A stretch of 64,000 nt of DNA from Massilia phosphatilytica. GTDB lineage: Bacteria > Pseudomonadota > Gammaproteobacteria > Burkholderiales > Burkholderiaceae_D. Under the pieces are notes generated by a model that had not been told where the DNA came from, searched no databases, and was given only the letters and a program-made list of their open reading frames with translations. This document shows, in pieces, positions 1 to 8,769 of this stretch. The first letter of the stretch is position 1. Every line of letters begins with the position of its first letter. The stretch lies in assembly GCF_002968015.1 (NCBI RefSeq), contig NZ_PUIP01000001.1, forward strand, positions 682,001 to 746,000, given 5' to 3'. The position numbers and the translations under genes are program-made.

Positions 1-829
1 CGACGATCGCGACGCCGGGCCGCAGGCCGTTCAGGTTTTCCGTGCCTTCGACGAGGAACGCGGCCTTCACGCCGGGCATGCGCTTGATGGCGTCCAGGTT
101 CGCCTCGACGGGACGGCCGCCCAGCACCGGACATTTCACATAGGTCGCGTACAGCATGCCGGGCAGGCGCGTGTCGATGCCGAACAGCGGCTGGCCGCTG
201 ACGACGAGCGCGTTGTCCACGCCGCCCACGCGCGTGCCGAGCAGGCGGTATGTCGCCGGATCCTTCAGCACGATCTCTTTCGCATCGGGCACGGGCAGCG
301 CGGACGCCGCGCGCACGAGCGCGCCGTAGCCCAGCTTGCGGCCGCTGGCGCCGTGCACGACGGCGCCGTCCGCGGCGCGGCATGCCGCTACCGGCACGTT
401 CCACGTCTGCGCGGCGGCTTTCACAAGCATCGTGCGCGCGGTGGCGCCGAGGCGATGGAAGTTGTCGTAGTTGGTGGGCGTCGACGTCGACCCGCCGGCA
501 CCCTGCGAGCCATAGATCGGATTCAGGTCGCCCTGCACGACCCGGACCGTTTTCCAGTCGACCTCGAGTTCCTCGGCCAGCACCATCGGCAGCGACGTCT
601 TGATGCCCTGGCCGATTTCCGGCTGCTTGGAGACGAGCGTCACGCGGCCGTCCGTGCCGATGCGGATGAACGCGTTCGGGACGAAATCGCCGGCCGCGGG
701 CTCCGCCGCGCCGTTGTCGGCCAGCGCGGCGATGGCGCCGCTCGCCTGCACGCCCAGCAGCAGGGCAGCGCCGGCGCCGGCCGACTGGCCGAGGAAGCGG
801 CGCCGCGCGGGGGAGGCGGGGCGGCTCAT
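1..829 (-). CDS. Molybdopterin-binding subunit of a xanthine dehydrogenase/isoquinoline 1-oxidoreductase-type enzyme (partial)
   Basis: The large, molybdenum-cofactor subunit of an aldehyde/isoquinoline oxidoreductase-like hydroxylase. Only the first ~276 residues are in the window and the C-terminal cofactor domains lie beyond position 1. The N-terminus carries a twin-arginine signal (RRRFLGQ followed by an Ala/Gly-rich hydrophobic stretch), so the folded holoenzyme is probably exported to the periplasm. Conserved blocks seen include PEIGQGIKTSLPMVLAEEL and QGAGGSTST, as in IorB-like proteins. The start overlaps the stop of the upstream 2Fe-2S subunit gene in an ATGA, so the two are translationally coupled. 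The real substrate cannot be told from sequence; isoquinoline is only the family's namesake. Confidence 0.85.
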   Translation of the reverse strand, partial: MSRPASPARRRFLGQSAGAGAALLLGVQASGAIAALADNGAAEPAAGDFVPNAFIRIGTDGRVTLVSKQPEIGQGIKTSLPMVLAEELEVDWKTVRVVQGDLNPIYGSQGAGGSTSTPTNYDNFHRLGATARTMLVKAAAQTWNVPVAACRAADGAVVHGASGRKLGYGALVRAASALPVPDAKEIVLKDPATYRLLGTRVGGVDNALVVSGQPLFGIDTRLPGMLYATYVKCPVLGGRPVEANLDAIKRMPGVKAAFLVEGTENLNGLRPGVAIV

Positions 830-1308
830 GCTTTCCCCTTGTCGCCGGTCGCGGCAATGTCCGCGGCCCGGTGGATGCCGGCGCGGATGCGGACATAGGT
901 CGCGCAGCGGCACAGGTTGCCGGCCATCGCGTCGTCGATCTGGGCGTCGGTCGGTTTCGGATGCTGTTTCAGCAGGGCGCATGCCGTCATGATCTGGCCG
1001 GCCTGGCAATAGCCGCATTGCGGCACGTCCAGCTCGGTCCATGCCTGCTGCAGTGGATGCATGGCGCGGGCATCGAGGCCTTCGATCGTGGTGATGCGGC
1101 GCTTGCCGATGCTGCTCACCGGCAATTGACAGGCACGGGCCGGCTGGCCATCCACGTGGACGGTGCAGGCGCCGCAGGCACCGATGCCGCAGCCGTATTT
1201 CGTGCCGACGAGGCCAAGGGTATCGCGCAGCGCCCACAGCAGCGGGGTATCCGCTTCGACGTCGACGGCCTGGGCCTTGCCGTTGACGTTCAGTGTGTAT
1301 TTACTCAT
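826..1308 (-). CDS. 2Fe-2S subunit of a molybdenum hydroxylase (IorA-like)
   Basis: Small iron-sulfur electron-transfer subunit, 160 residues, normal for the family. The N-terminal plant-type ferredoxin cluster is visible as YGCGIGACGACTVH followed by a fourth Cys about 20 residues later. The C-terminal [2Fe-2S]-binding domain shows QCGYCQAGQ and NLCRCATY. The start is placed at the ATG encoding MSKYTLNVNGK, because residues before it in the longer open frame do not resemble the family. It precedes the molybdopterin subunit with a 4-bp overlap, so both are made as one complex. The 139-bp gap to the divergent diguanylate cyclase should hold its promoter. Confidence 0.9.
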   Translation of the reverse strand: MSKYTLNVNGKAQAVDVEADTPLLWALRDTLGLVGTKYGCGIGACGACTVHVDGQPARACQLPVSSIGKRRITTIEGLDARAMHPLQQAWTELDVPQCGYCQAGQIMTACALLKQHPKPTDAQIDDAMAGNLCRCATYVRIRAGIHRAADIAATGDKGKA

Positions 1309-1447
1309 GTCCTCGTGGGATGTGTTTTTGATTGCCAGATCGGAACTGTGCAATGCTAAACCAAACTGCCCCGTCAAGACCAAGGGATTTGATCTTTTAC
1401 ATCGCATTAGTAGAAACCCGGGGGGTATGACATACTGGAGCGGCCCG

Positions 1448-3835
1448 ATGCGCAGCATCGCACGCCCGACTTACATGCGACGACCGATCCCTTTTTCGAC
1501 CAATCTGCGCAGCCGCCTGGCCGGCGCCGTCGGCGTGCTGGTGCTGGGCGCCACCATGCTGGCCGGCCCGCTGGCCGTCGACGTGGCCGAGCACGACCTG
1601 CGCGCCGTGCTGGGCGCGCAGCAATATGCCGCATTGTCCGGGGCCGCCGCCTTCCTCGACGACCTGCTGGAGGCGCGCCTGCGCCACATGGCTGCGCTGG
1701 CCGCGGCCATGCCGGCCGACGCCCGCCACGACACGCGCCGCCTGCAGGCCTGGCTCGCGAACCGCACGACCGACGTGGGCGACGAGTTCGTCAACATCGC
1801 CGCCTTTGCACGCAACGGCGAACTGGTGGCGTCCGGCGCCGCCATGCCGGCCGCCCAGCCGCTGACGGCCACCGGTCGCCCCTACTTCGAGGAAACCCTG
1901 CTGCGCGGCCGCGGCATCGTGTCCGATCCGTTCCAGAGCCGGCTCTCCGGCGCGAACATGGTGCTGGTGACGGCGCCCGTGTTCGACGACCACGGCGAGA
2001 TCGTCTACGTGCTCACGGGCCGCATCGACCTGCAGCATGCGCGCTTCCTGCGCCAGGTCGACGCCTTGCGGCCGGGCACCACCGGCTATCTGTTCCTGAT
2101 GTCGCCCGACGGCACGCTGATCGATTCGCCCTCCAAGGAGCGCCAGACGGTGCCGTCCGCCGAGCAGCCCGGTATCGCGAGCGCCCTGCACGGGTTCGAG
2201 GGTTGGCTGATCGGCGGCGACCGCGCGGGTCCCGCCATCGTCACCTATAAACGCCTGACGACGACCGGCTGGATCCTCGGCGCGCGCTATCCCGAGGCGG
2301 AGGCCTTCGCGCCGCTCGCCCGCGTGCGGCGTACGGTGCTGGTCGTGGCGGGCGTCCTCGCGCTGGTCGCGGGCCTGCTGTCGTGGTGGCTCGTGCGCCG
2401 CAGCCTGAGTCCGCTGGACGCGCTGCGCCGCAACGTGGCCGCCGTGCGCCACGAGGGCGTCGACAGCGACGTGCTGGCGCTCGCCAGGAACGACGAAGTC
2501 GGCGAACTGGGCCGCGCCTTCCACGACCTCGTGCAGGCCCGCGGGCGCGCGGCCGCCCGCATGCGCGCGATCGCCGACAATGTGCCGGCCGTGATTGCCT
2601 ACGTCGACCGCGACGAGCGCTTCGAATTCACCAACGCCGGCTTCGACCGCATGATCGGATCAACGCCGGACGTGTTCATCGGGCGCACGGTGCGTGAAGC
2701 GCTGGGCGAGGCCGGCTACGCCCGCCTGGAACCGCTGATCCGCGCGGCCCTGCACGGCGAGCATGGCCACATCGAGGACGTGCGCAGCGACGATGCCACG
2801 CGCCACCAGATGATCGACACGATTCCCGACATCGATGCCGCTGGCCACGTCGTCGGGTTCTTCGTGATGGCGATGGACATCAGCGAGCGCAAGGAAGCGG
2901 AACTGGCGCAGGCCGCGAGCGAGCAGCGCCTGCGCCTGATCGCCGACAACCTGCCGGTGCTGATCTGCTACATCGACCGCAACCACCGCATGGGCTTCGG
3001 CAACGCGACGTTCCAGGCGTGGCTGGGCCTGGAACCGGTCCACCTGCCCGGCATGCACCTGCAGGACGTGCTGGGCAAGCCGGCCTACGACGCGGCCCGG
3101 CCGCGCCTGAAGCAGGCCTTCGAAGGCGTCGGCGCCACGTTCGAGATGCCGCTGCAGGCGCTGGGCCGGCACCGCATCCTGGAATGGACGTTCGTGCCGG
3201 ACGTGCAGGCGCAGGGCAGGGTGAACGTCGCCGTCGCGGGCGTATATGCGCTCGCGCACGACATGACGCGGGTGAAGGAGGCGGAAGGCCGGCTCGTGCA
3301 GATGGCGCGCTTCGACAGCCTGACCGGCATCGCCAACCGCCGCCTGTTCGGCGAAATGCTCGGGCAGGCGCTGGAACGCGTGCGCCGCCAGCGCCAGGTG
3401 ATGGGGCTGGCCTACCTGGACATCGACCACTTCAAGGGCATCAACGACACGTGGGGCCACGGCGTCGGCGACGAGGTCTTGAAGGAATTCGCGCAGCGCC
3501 TGGCCGGTTGCGTGCGCGTCACCGACACGCCGGCGCGGCTGGCCGGCGACGAATTCGTCGTCCTGCTGGAAGACGTCAAGGGCGTGGAGGAAGCGGAGCG
3601 GATCGGCGCCAAGATCGTGGAGGCGATCCGGCGGCCGTTCGTGACGGGCGCCGGTCCGCTGGACGTCACCGCCAGCGTGGGCATCGCGCTCGTCCACGGC
3701 ATGGACGGCCCGCTGCCCTCGCAGGACCAGGTGCTGGGCTGGGCCGACACGGCGCTGTACGCGGCCAAGCACGGCGGCCGCAACCGCTGCGTGGTGCGCA
3801 TGGCGGAGGAGGCCGCCGGCGAGCCGGCGCGCTAG
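1448..3835 (+). CDS. Membrane diguanylate cyclase: Cache sensor, HAMP, two PAS, GGDEF
   Basis: Predicted to make cyclic di-GMP from GTP at the inner membrane. A first membrane helix (about residues 23-42) is followed by a periplasmic Cache-like sensor (45-285), a second helix (296-317), HAMP (317-370), two PAS domains (about 370-485 and 490-612) and GGDEF (618-785). The active-site signature is AGDEF, an accepted functional variant. An inhibitory-site RVTD sits exactly five residues before it, predicting product feedback inhibition. There is no EAL domain. The ATG at 1448 is chosen because GGAG lies about 8 bases upstream; an ATG at 1427 would add seven residues. Confidence 0.85.
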   Translation: MRSIARPTYMRRPIPFSTNLRSRLAGAVGVLVLGATMLAGPLAVDVAEHDLRAVLGAQQYAALSGAAAFLDDLLEARLRHMAALAAAMPADARHDTRRLQAWLANRTTDVGDEFVNIAAFARNGELVASGAAMPAAQPLTATGRPYFEETLLRGRGIVSDPFQSRLSGANMVLVTAPVFDDHGEIVYVLTGRIDLQHARFLRQVDALRPGTTGYLFLMSPDGTLIDSPSKERQTVPSAEQPGIASALHGFEGWLIGGDRAGPAIVTYKRLTTTGWILGARYPEAEAFAPLARVRRTVLVVAGVLALVAGLLSWWLVRRSLSPLDALRRNVAAVRHEGVDSDVLALARNDEVGELGRAFHDLVQARGRAAARMRAIADNVPAVIAYVDRDERFEFTNAGFDRMIGSTPDVFIGRTVREALGEAGYARLEPLIRAALHGEHGHIEDVRSDDATRHQMIDTIPDIDAAGHVVGFFVMAMDISERKEAELAQAASEQRLRLIADNLPVLICYIDRNHRMGFGNATFQAWLGLEPVHLPGMHLQDVLGKPAYDAARPRLKQAFEGVGATFEMPLQALGRHRILEWTFVPDVQAQGRVNVAVAGVYALAHDMTRVKEAEGRLVQMARFDSLTGIANRRLFGEMLGQALERVRRQRQVMGLAYLDIDHFKGINDTWGHGVGDEVLKEFAQRLAGCVRVTDTPARLAGDEFVVLLEDVKGVEEAERIGAKIVEAIRRPFVTGAGPLDVTASVGIALVHGMDGPLPSQDQVLGWADTALYAAKHGGRNRCVVRMAEEAAGEPAR

Positions 3836-3847
3836 CCTGTTACCGTG

Positions 3848-4831
3848 TTATTGCGGTGCCGGCTGCGTCGCCACGAGCGTGCGCTGCACCCAGCCGCCCG
3901 CGACGTTCTCGCCGTCGATCTTGACGAAGCCGTCGCGCTCTTCGCCGGTGGCGATCGCTTCTTCCGACCGCTTCAGCGTCGCCATCACCTTGCTGCTGGC
4001 GCGCGGTTCCGTGTACACCTTGACGCTCGCGAGGCGCGCATACACGCTGGCGCCGGCCGTCACGGGAACGCCCTCGCGGGTGGACGCCTGCGCATTCACC
4101 TTGCTGGCCGCGCTGCTGGTGCGCACGAGGCTCGGCTCGTTGCGGATCCGCGCCACGATGCGGTTGTAGTTGTCGAGCAGGCTGGCTGCGACCATCTTGC
4201 CTTCCGGCGTGTTCGTGTAGCCGCCCAGGCGCGAGTAATCGCCGCCGCCCCAGCTCCAGCCGGAAATGCCGAAGTCCGTCTTCGTCGCGACGCCTTCTTC
4301 CGCCGCGACCTGGATGCCCGACCGGACGTCCGCGATCAGGAGGCTCGTCTGCGCTTCCTTGAACTTGAGGTTGCCCGCGATGCCGCCCGCGATCCGGCCC
4401 AGGCCGCCCAGCAGGCGTCCGCCGTAGTCCGAGATGGCACCGCCGATGCCGCCCGTGTTGGCGGCGGCGAACTGCACGTTCGGCGTCATCACGAAGTCGG
4501 CCGCCTGCAGCTGGCCCTTGCCGACGTTGCTGCCGGACAGCGTCTCGCCGTTCGCCGCCAGCGCGCGTTCCTGCTGCAGGTTGGCCATCGCCGCGCCGCG
4601 CTCGACGACCTGGAAGCAGTTCGATTGCTGGATCATGATGCGCAGCAGCGCCACGGGCGAACCGAGCCCGTAACTTTGCAGTGCGTGCGCGCTATCGCTC
4701 TGGGCTTCCGTGACCGCGATGGTGCCGAGCGGGCGGTCGCAACGCTCGACTTTGGAAGTGGTTTCCTGGGCGTGCAGGCTTGTGCTGCCCGCAAGCAGGG
4801 CGGCAATGATCGATATCCGGATTGGCTTCAT
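3848..4831 (-). CDS. CsgG/HfaB-related exported protein with C-terminal SH3-like domain
   Basis: 327 residues with a classical signal peptide (MKPIRISIIAALLAGSTSLHAQ). No lipobox cysteine is seen, unlike E. coli CsgG, which is an outer-membrane lipoprotein pore. The middle region has CsgG features: a stretch on a co-secreted cofactor-like Cys (QQSNCFQVVERG), a glycine-rich segment, and a later part beginning KFKEAQTSLLIADVRSG. The last ~65 residues look like a bacterial SH3 domain (SVYARLASVKVYTEPRASSK). The role is probably envelope-associated; secretion of curli-like fibres is not shown, as no csg partners are nearby. AAGGGTC just before the ATG is the ribosome site and forms one arm of the adjacent inverted repeat. 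Confidence 0.7.
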   Translation of the reverse strand: MKPIRISIIAALLAGSTSLHAQETTSKVERCDRPLGTIAVTEAQSDSAHALQSYGLGSPVALLRIMIQQSNCFQVVERGAAMANLQQERALAANGETLSGSNVGKGQLQAADFVMTPNVQFAAANTGGIGGAISDYGGRLLGGLGRIAGGIAGNLKFKEAQTSLLIADVRSGIQVAAEEGVATKTDFGISGWSWGGGDYSRLGGYTNTPEGKMVAASLLDNYNRIVARIRNEPSLVRTSSAASKVNAQASTREGVPVTAGASVYARLASVKVYTEPRASSKVMATLKRSEEAIATGEERDGFVKIDGENVAGGWVQRTLVATQPAPQ

Positions 4832-4915
4832 GACCCTTCAACAATGAACAAATGTGGACGAACGCACGCGGCGCGTGCTTTTGCATTTGTTCATTTTATA
4901 ACTATGTGAAGGGTC
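4832..4915. repeat. Three nested inverted repeats upstream of the CsgG-like gene
   Basis: Outer arms GACCCTTCA (4832-4840) and TGAAGGGTC (4907-4915), middle arms ATGAACAAATG (4844-4854) and CATTTGTTCAT (4884-4894), and inner arms GCACGCG (4864-4870) and CGCGTGC (4872-4878) are all perfect and nearly concentric. On the minus strand the outer arm next to the gene includes its Shine-Dalgarno sequence. A TATAAA hexamer lies between the outer and middle arms (about 4896-4901, minus strand) and could be a -10 box. The block could be a leader RNA fold, an operator, or a small palindromic element. Confidence 0.7.
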
Positions 4916-4938
4916 GCAATCTCGCCAATTTTCACATT

Positions 4939-6270
4939 TCAGAGTCCGGTTGGATAAGTTTCCGGTGGTTCCTCCGCATGCCAGCCCCCGCCCGGGTCGA
5001 GCGGATGCACGGCTGTCGTGTGGTCGATGTGGATCACGGCGTCGAACTGGCGCGCCATGCGGGCGGCAAAATAATGGCTTTGGCGCTCCGTGCGGGGCAG
5101 GTAGATGACGCCGATGGCACGTTCCAGCCGCCGTTCCTCCATCGTGTCGCGGACGACCTTGTCGACGCCGTCCCGAAGGGGCAGCAGGAAGCGGGGAATG
5201 CCAGTTTCATGCAGCAATGCCTCATAGCTGCCCGCCATGCCTGGCCGCACACGCTTGTGCTCAGCCGGCGCATCCCATTCCGACGCGGCCGTGACGAAGC
5301 CGTCGTACGTGGAAAACCCGATCAGCCGGGTCTGCCCGTCGTACTCCTTGCGCGCCAACTCGCCGACGTTCCACTCGCCCATCTCGCCCATTTCCGTCGC
5401 GCGCGCGTCGCCGATGTGGGAATTGTGTTCCCAGACAACGATCCTGGCCGGCTCGCCATCCTTGGACAGGTGGTGGGCAAGCGCGTCCAGTGTCTCGGCC
5501 ATGTGGCTGTCGCGCAAATTCCACGATGACACACGGCCCCGGAACATCGTCCGGTAGTATTCCTCGGCATTCTTGACGAGGCGCGCATTCTGCTCGGCGT
5601 AGAAGAACGCTTCCTCGTCGCCATTCCGGTACATATAGTCGGCGGCGCGTTGCTGCAGCTGCCGCAATTGCTCGAGGACACCCTGTTCGCACGACGCGGA
5701 CAGGTCGAGGCTCGCCGTGTAGCCGTAGTGCTGGCTGTCCTCGTGGTAATGGTCGAAGCAGGCGTAGCGTTCGCGCGCCTGGCGGGCCGCGTTCGGGTCG
5801 ACCTGGTCGAGGTAGCGCAGCACTTCCTCGATCGACGTGAACATGCTGTACAGGTCGAGGCCGTAGAAGCCGACTTGCGGTCCGGACGCCTGCGCGTTAT
5901 GGTGCCGCAGCCATTGGACGAACGCGGCGACGTCCGTGTTCCGCCACATCCAGTTCGGGAAGCGCTGGAAGCCGGACAGCGCTTCGTCGGCATTGCGGTC
6001 GCCGCCGCGGCCGCGCACATAGCGGTTGACGCGGTAGGCGTCGGGCCAGTCCGCCTCGACGGCCACGGCGTGAAAGCCCTTGTCCTCGATCAGGCGCTGC
6101 GTGATGCGCGCCCGTTCCTCGTAGAACTCGTGGGTGCCGTGCGTCGCCTCGCCCAGCAGGACGAAGCGGGCATCGCCCACGAGGTCGAGCAGGGCGTCGT
6201 AGTCGCGTGCGGCGCCCGTCAGCGGACGGGCGGCGTTGCGGAGCGCGGAGATGGTGTGCGGCGTCGCCAT
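4939..6270 (-). CDS. Erythromycin-esterase-family protein (stress cluster member)
   Basis: 443 residues of the EreA/EreB-like fold. The family catalytic region is visible as GEATHGTHEFYEERARITQ near the N-terminus, with EADWPDAYR next and WEHNSHIGDAR in the middle; these supply the Glu/His residues used for hydrolysis in true esterases. The start at 6270 is favoured by GAGGTGG about 7 bases upstream. It sits 7 bp after the SRPBCC gene and ends a minus-strand run beginning with hsp20. Most chromosomal members of this family are not shown to inactivate macrolides. The association with hsp20 and a phosphoribosyltransferase argues for a stress role with unknown substrate. Confidence 0.75.
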   Translation of the reverse strand: MATPHTISALRNAARPLTGAARDYDALLDLVGDARFVLLGEATHGTHEFYEERARITQRLIEDKGFHAVAVEADWPDAYRVNRYVRGRGGDRNADEALSGFQRFPNWMWRNTDVAAFVQWLRHHNAQASGPQVGFYGLDLYSMFTSIEEVLRYLDQVDPNAARQARERYACFDHYHEDSQHYGYTASLDLSASCEQGVLEQLRQLQQRAADYMYRNGDEEAFFYAEQNARLVKNAEEYYRTMFRGRVSSWNLRDSHMAETLDALAHHLSKDGEPARIVVWEHNSHIGDARATEMGEMGEWNVGELARKEYDGQTRLIGFSTYDGFVTAASEWDAPAEHKRVRPGMAGSYEALLHETGIPRFLLPLRDGVDKVVRDTMEERRLERAIGVIYLPRTERQSHYFAARMARQFDAVIHIDHTTAVHPLDPGGGWHAEEPPETYPTGL

Positions 6271-6277
6271 GACCACC

Positions 6278-7456
6278 TCAGTGCAGCCAGCGGCTGCTGG
6301 TGCGCGACCGCGCGGCGTCGCGCGGCACTGCACCCCGTTCGATGTACGCCTTCATGCGCGCCAGGTCGTCGTCCATCTGCGACTTCGGATCGGACCCGAG
6401 CAAGGTGGCGAGACCGTGGCCGACGGCACCCGCCGGCGGCGTGTACGACATGTGCACGGTGACGCGGGTGCCGCCGCGGTGCGGCTCGAACTGGATCGAG
6501 CCGCTCTGCGGGATCTCGGCGCCCGCTTCGCTGCGCCAGGCCAGGCGGTGCGGCCGGGTCTGCTCGGTGAGCACGGCATTCCATTCGAACTCGCTGCCGC
6601 CGGGGCCGCGCACGACCCAGTGCGAGCGGCCGCGCCCGAGGTCGCGCACCTCGACGACGTGCGACATGAAGTGCGGGAAATTCTCGTAATGGGTCCACAG
6701 GTCGTACACGTCGTCCGGCGCGGCGTCGATGTGGATCGATTTGCTGAAGTCGATGGTCTGGTCCATGCCGATGCCGCGCCCGCGCAGCATGCCCAGCAGC
6801 GGCTGGTTGGTGGCGCCGCGGGCCAGCAGCGCGGCACCGGCCAGGCCCAGCATCCATGCCAGCGGCGAGCGCCGGCTCAGGGCATACAGGGCCAGCAGGC
6901 CGCCGCCGGCCAGGGCCGAGTTGCGCGCCGTGGGCGTCCATTCGCCGCCCGGGCCGGCCTGCAGGGCGTCGCGCATGCGGGTGCGCATGTCGTGTGCCGG
7001 CGCGCGCGTGCCCTCGAAGCCGTTCCCGAATTCCTTGACGTCCGTGCCGGCCGCCCGGTCCAGCGCATGCCGCGCCTTGTCCATGCCGCTGCCGACGGCG
7101 CCGCTCGCGCGGGCCAGCGTGTCCTTCGCCTTGTCGAGGCCGGCGTCGAGCGCCTCGCTGGCAGCCGCGCCCATGCGCTCCAGCGCCGAGCCCGACCTGC
7201 CTGCGGCGCCGTCCGCCAGGTCGGCCGCGCGGTCGCGCAGTTCGTCCCCGGCAGCGCCGATGCGCTCGCCCGCGCCGCGCCAGACGTTACCCAGCGCGCT
7301 GGACGTGCGTGCGCCCGCGTTGCGCACGGCCGCGGCCGATTGCGCGCGCCGCGCGCCGCCGCGGTCGGGGTCGAGCATGTACATCAGCAGGGCGCCGGCC
7401 GCCGCGGCGCCCACCCACTTCGCGATGTCATAGCCTGTGTCTGTCGTGTTTCTCAT
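6278..7456 (-). CDS. SRPBCC (polyketide-cyclase-like) protein with N-terminal membrane and Ala-rich region
   Basis: 392 residues. A hydrophobic N-terminus (VGAAAAGALLMYMLDPDRG) is followed by an Ala/Asp/Arg-rich, probably helical YtxH-like stretch (about 30-150), then a short hydrophobic pair of segments and a C-terminal SRPBCC ligand-binding domain (about 240-385; DQTIDFSKSIHIDAAPDDVYDLW). The START-like fold binds hydrophobic ligands, but the ligand is unknown. The start at 7456 has a strong GGAGGAG. It overlaps the end of the phosphoribosyltransferase gene by 29 bp and is followed after 7 bp by the esterase-like gene, so co-transcription is very likely. Confidence 0.75.
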   Translation of the reverse strand: MRNTTDTGYDIAKWVGAAAAGALLMYMLDPDRGGARRAQSAAAVRNAGARTSSALGNVWRGAGERIGAAGDELRDRAADLADGAAGRSGSALERMGAAASEALDAGLDKAKDTLARASGAVGSGMDKARHALDRAAGTDVKEFGNGFEGTRAPAHDMRTRMRDALQAGPGGEWTPTARNSALAGGGLLALYALSRRSPLAWMLGLAGAALLARGATNQPLLGMLRGRGIGMDQTIDFSKSIHIDAAPDDVYDLWTHYENFPHFMSHVVEVRDLGRGRSHWVVRGPGGSEFEWNAVLTEQTRPHRLAWRSEAGAEIPQSGSIQFEPHRGGTRVTVHMSYTPPAGAVGHGLATLLGSDPKSQMDDDLARMKAYIERGAVPRDAARSRTSSRWLH

Positions 7457-8156
7457 GATTCGCTCCTCCGGTTGGTCGGGCCCCGGCCGCCGCTTCGTCA
7501 TGCCAGGCGGTGGCCAGCAAATCCTGCACTTCCTCGTCGCTGGTCTGTTCGAACGCGTCGTACCACTGGCCGACCGCGCGGAAGTGGGGCGGGGTCGACA
7601 GGCAGACGAATTCGTCGACGCGCGGCTCGAGCGTGGCCGCCGTGTCGGGCGGCGCGACGGGAATCGCCAGCACCAGTTCGCGGGGCCCCAGCCGACGCGC
7701 CACCTCGATGGCGGCCAGCATCGTGGAACCCGTGGCGACGCCGTCGTCGACGAGGATCGCGGTGCGTCCGGCGAGGTCGAGCGGCGGCCGGCCGCCGCGG
7801 TAGGCGCGCTCGCGCCGCTGCAGTTCGGCCAGTTCGCGCGCCGTCACGGCGTCCACGTCCTGCGCGGTAACGCCCATCAGGCCGGGCACGCCGGGCTGGA
7901 GCACGCGGACGCCGCCGCTGCCCACGGCGCCCATCGCGAATTCCTCGTGGCGCGGCATGCCGAGCTTGCGCACGAGGAGGACGTCGAGCGCGATGCCGAG
8001 CCGCTGCGCGATGGCGAACCCGACCGGTACGCCGCCGCGCGGGAGTGCCAGCACGATGGCGTCGGGGTGCCGGGCATAGGCGGCGAGCCGCTGCGCCAGC
8101 AACCGGCCCGCTTCGGTGCGATTCTTGAAATGACGAATGTCGGCCATGATGCGCAC
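7428..8156 (-). CDS. Phosphoribosyltransferase family protein
   Basis: 242 residues of the type I phosphoribosyltransferase fold. The PRPP-binding signature is present as TAILVDDGVATGSTMLAA (about residues 132-149), with LPRGGVPVGFAIAQRL as the N-terminal loop. The base substrate cannot be deduced. In mycobacteria a related domain is fused to an erythromycin-esterase-like domain next to hspX (Rv2030c-Rv2031c). Here the two parts are separate genes in one cluster. The GTG at 8156 is chosen because GAGG lies about 5 bases before it; an ATG at 8147 has poorer spacing. Confidence 0.8.
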   Translation of the reverse strand: MRIMADIRHFKNRTEAGRLLAQRLAAYARHPDAIVLALPRGGVPVGFAIAQRLGIALDVLLVRKLGMPRHEEFAMGAVGSGGVRVLQPGVPGLMGVTAQDVDAVTARELAELQRRERAYRGGRPPLDLAGRTAILVDDGVATGSTMLAAIEVARRLGPRELVLAIPVAPPDTAATLEPRVDEFVCLSTPPHFRAVGQWYDAFEQTSDEEVQDLLATAWHDEAAAGARPTGGANHEKHDRHRL

Positions 8157-8246
8157 TATTCCTCAGAGTCCTTCCGCGGCCACGGCACGGGCGCGGGCGG
8201 CCCGCAGGCCGTCCGCTCGCGTGCCGCCGTGTGGCTCACCGGATCC

Positions 8247-8714
8247 TTACTGGATCGTCAGCTGGCGCGCCGTGCCGCCCGCTTTCTTGGGCAGCGAGAG
8301 CATCAGGACGCCGTCCTCGAGCCGCGCCTGGGCGCTGGCATCGTCGACTTCGGAGGGCAGCGTGAAGCTGCGCTGGTACTTGCGCGTCGAGCGCTCAGAA
8401 TACACCACCTGTTCGCCCTGGCGCTGTTCGTTTGCCTGCTGACACTCGCCCTCGATGGTGACGCGCTGGCCGTCGATCGAGACGTGCACGTCCTCTTTCT
8501 TGACGCCCGGCAGCTCGGCCTTCACCTCGAAAGTTTTTTCAGTCTCGCTGACGTCCAGGCGCGGTATGCCGACGTCCTCGCCGGCCCAGCGCCCCTGTGC
8601 GAGCGGCGCGAAGAAGTCCTGGAACATGTTCTCGACCATGCGTCCGAACTGGTCTTCCATGGCGCCGGGACGGAATGTGGAAAGCGGCGTTGTGCCTCTT
8701 CTGATCAGGTTCAT
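8247..8714 (-). CDS. Small heat shock protein, Hsp20/alpha-crystallin family
   Basis: 155-residue ATP-independent holdase that binds unfolding proteins in the cytoplasm. The alpha-crystallin domain spans about residues 50-145 with PRLDVSETEKTFEVKAELPGV and the conserved end of the domain GVLMLSLPKK. A short C-terminal tail has no clear IxI motif. The start (MNLIRRGTTPL) has GGGAGG at a good distance. It is the first gene of the minus-strand cluster; the next gene begins 90 bp downstream. A sigma-32-like promoter and a leader that may fold over the Shine-Dalgarno lie upstream. Confidence 0.92.
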   Translation of the reverse strand: MNLIRRGTTPLSTFRPGAMEDQFGRMVENMFQDFFAPLAQGRWAGEDVGIPRLDVSETEKTFEVKAELPGVKKEDVHVSIDGQRVTIEGECQQANEQRQGEQVVYSERSTRKYQRSFTLPSEVDDASAQARLEDGVLMLSLPKKAGGTARQLTIQ

Positions 8715-8720
8715 GATAGA

Positions 8721-8762
8721 CCTCCCTTTTAGGAATGATGTCCGCGGCGCGCACGGCGCCGC
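8721..8762 (-). promoter_or_regulatory. hsp20 leader: two hairpins, one covering the Shine-Dalgarno (possible RNA thermometer)
   Basis: In RNA sense, a 7-bp GC hairpin (GCGGCGC, 5-base loop, GCGCCGC; 8744-8762) is followed by a weak 4-bp hairpin in which TCCT (8731-8734) pairs across an AAAA loop with GGGA (8723-8726), part of the GGGAGG ribosome site. A stable upstream stem plus a weak stem on the ribosome site is the usual layout of heat-shock RNA thermometers. This is inferred from base pairing only. Confidence 0.45.
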
Positions 8763-8769
8763 ACCACCA

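Noticed and set aside
4939..6270. Macrolide-resistance gene ereA/ereB
   Set aside because: Family match only; the hsp20 cluster context favours a stress role and no resistance evidence exists.
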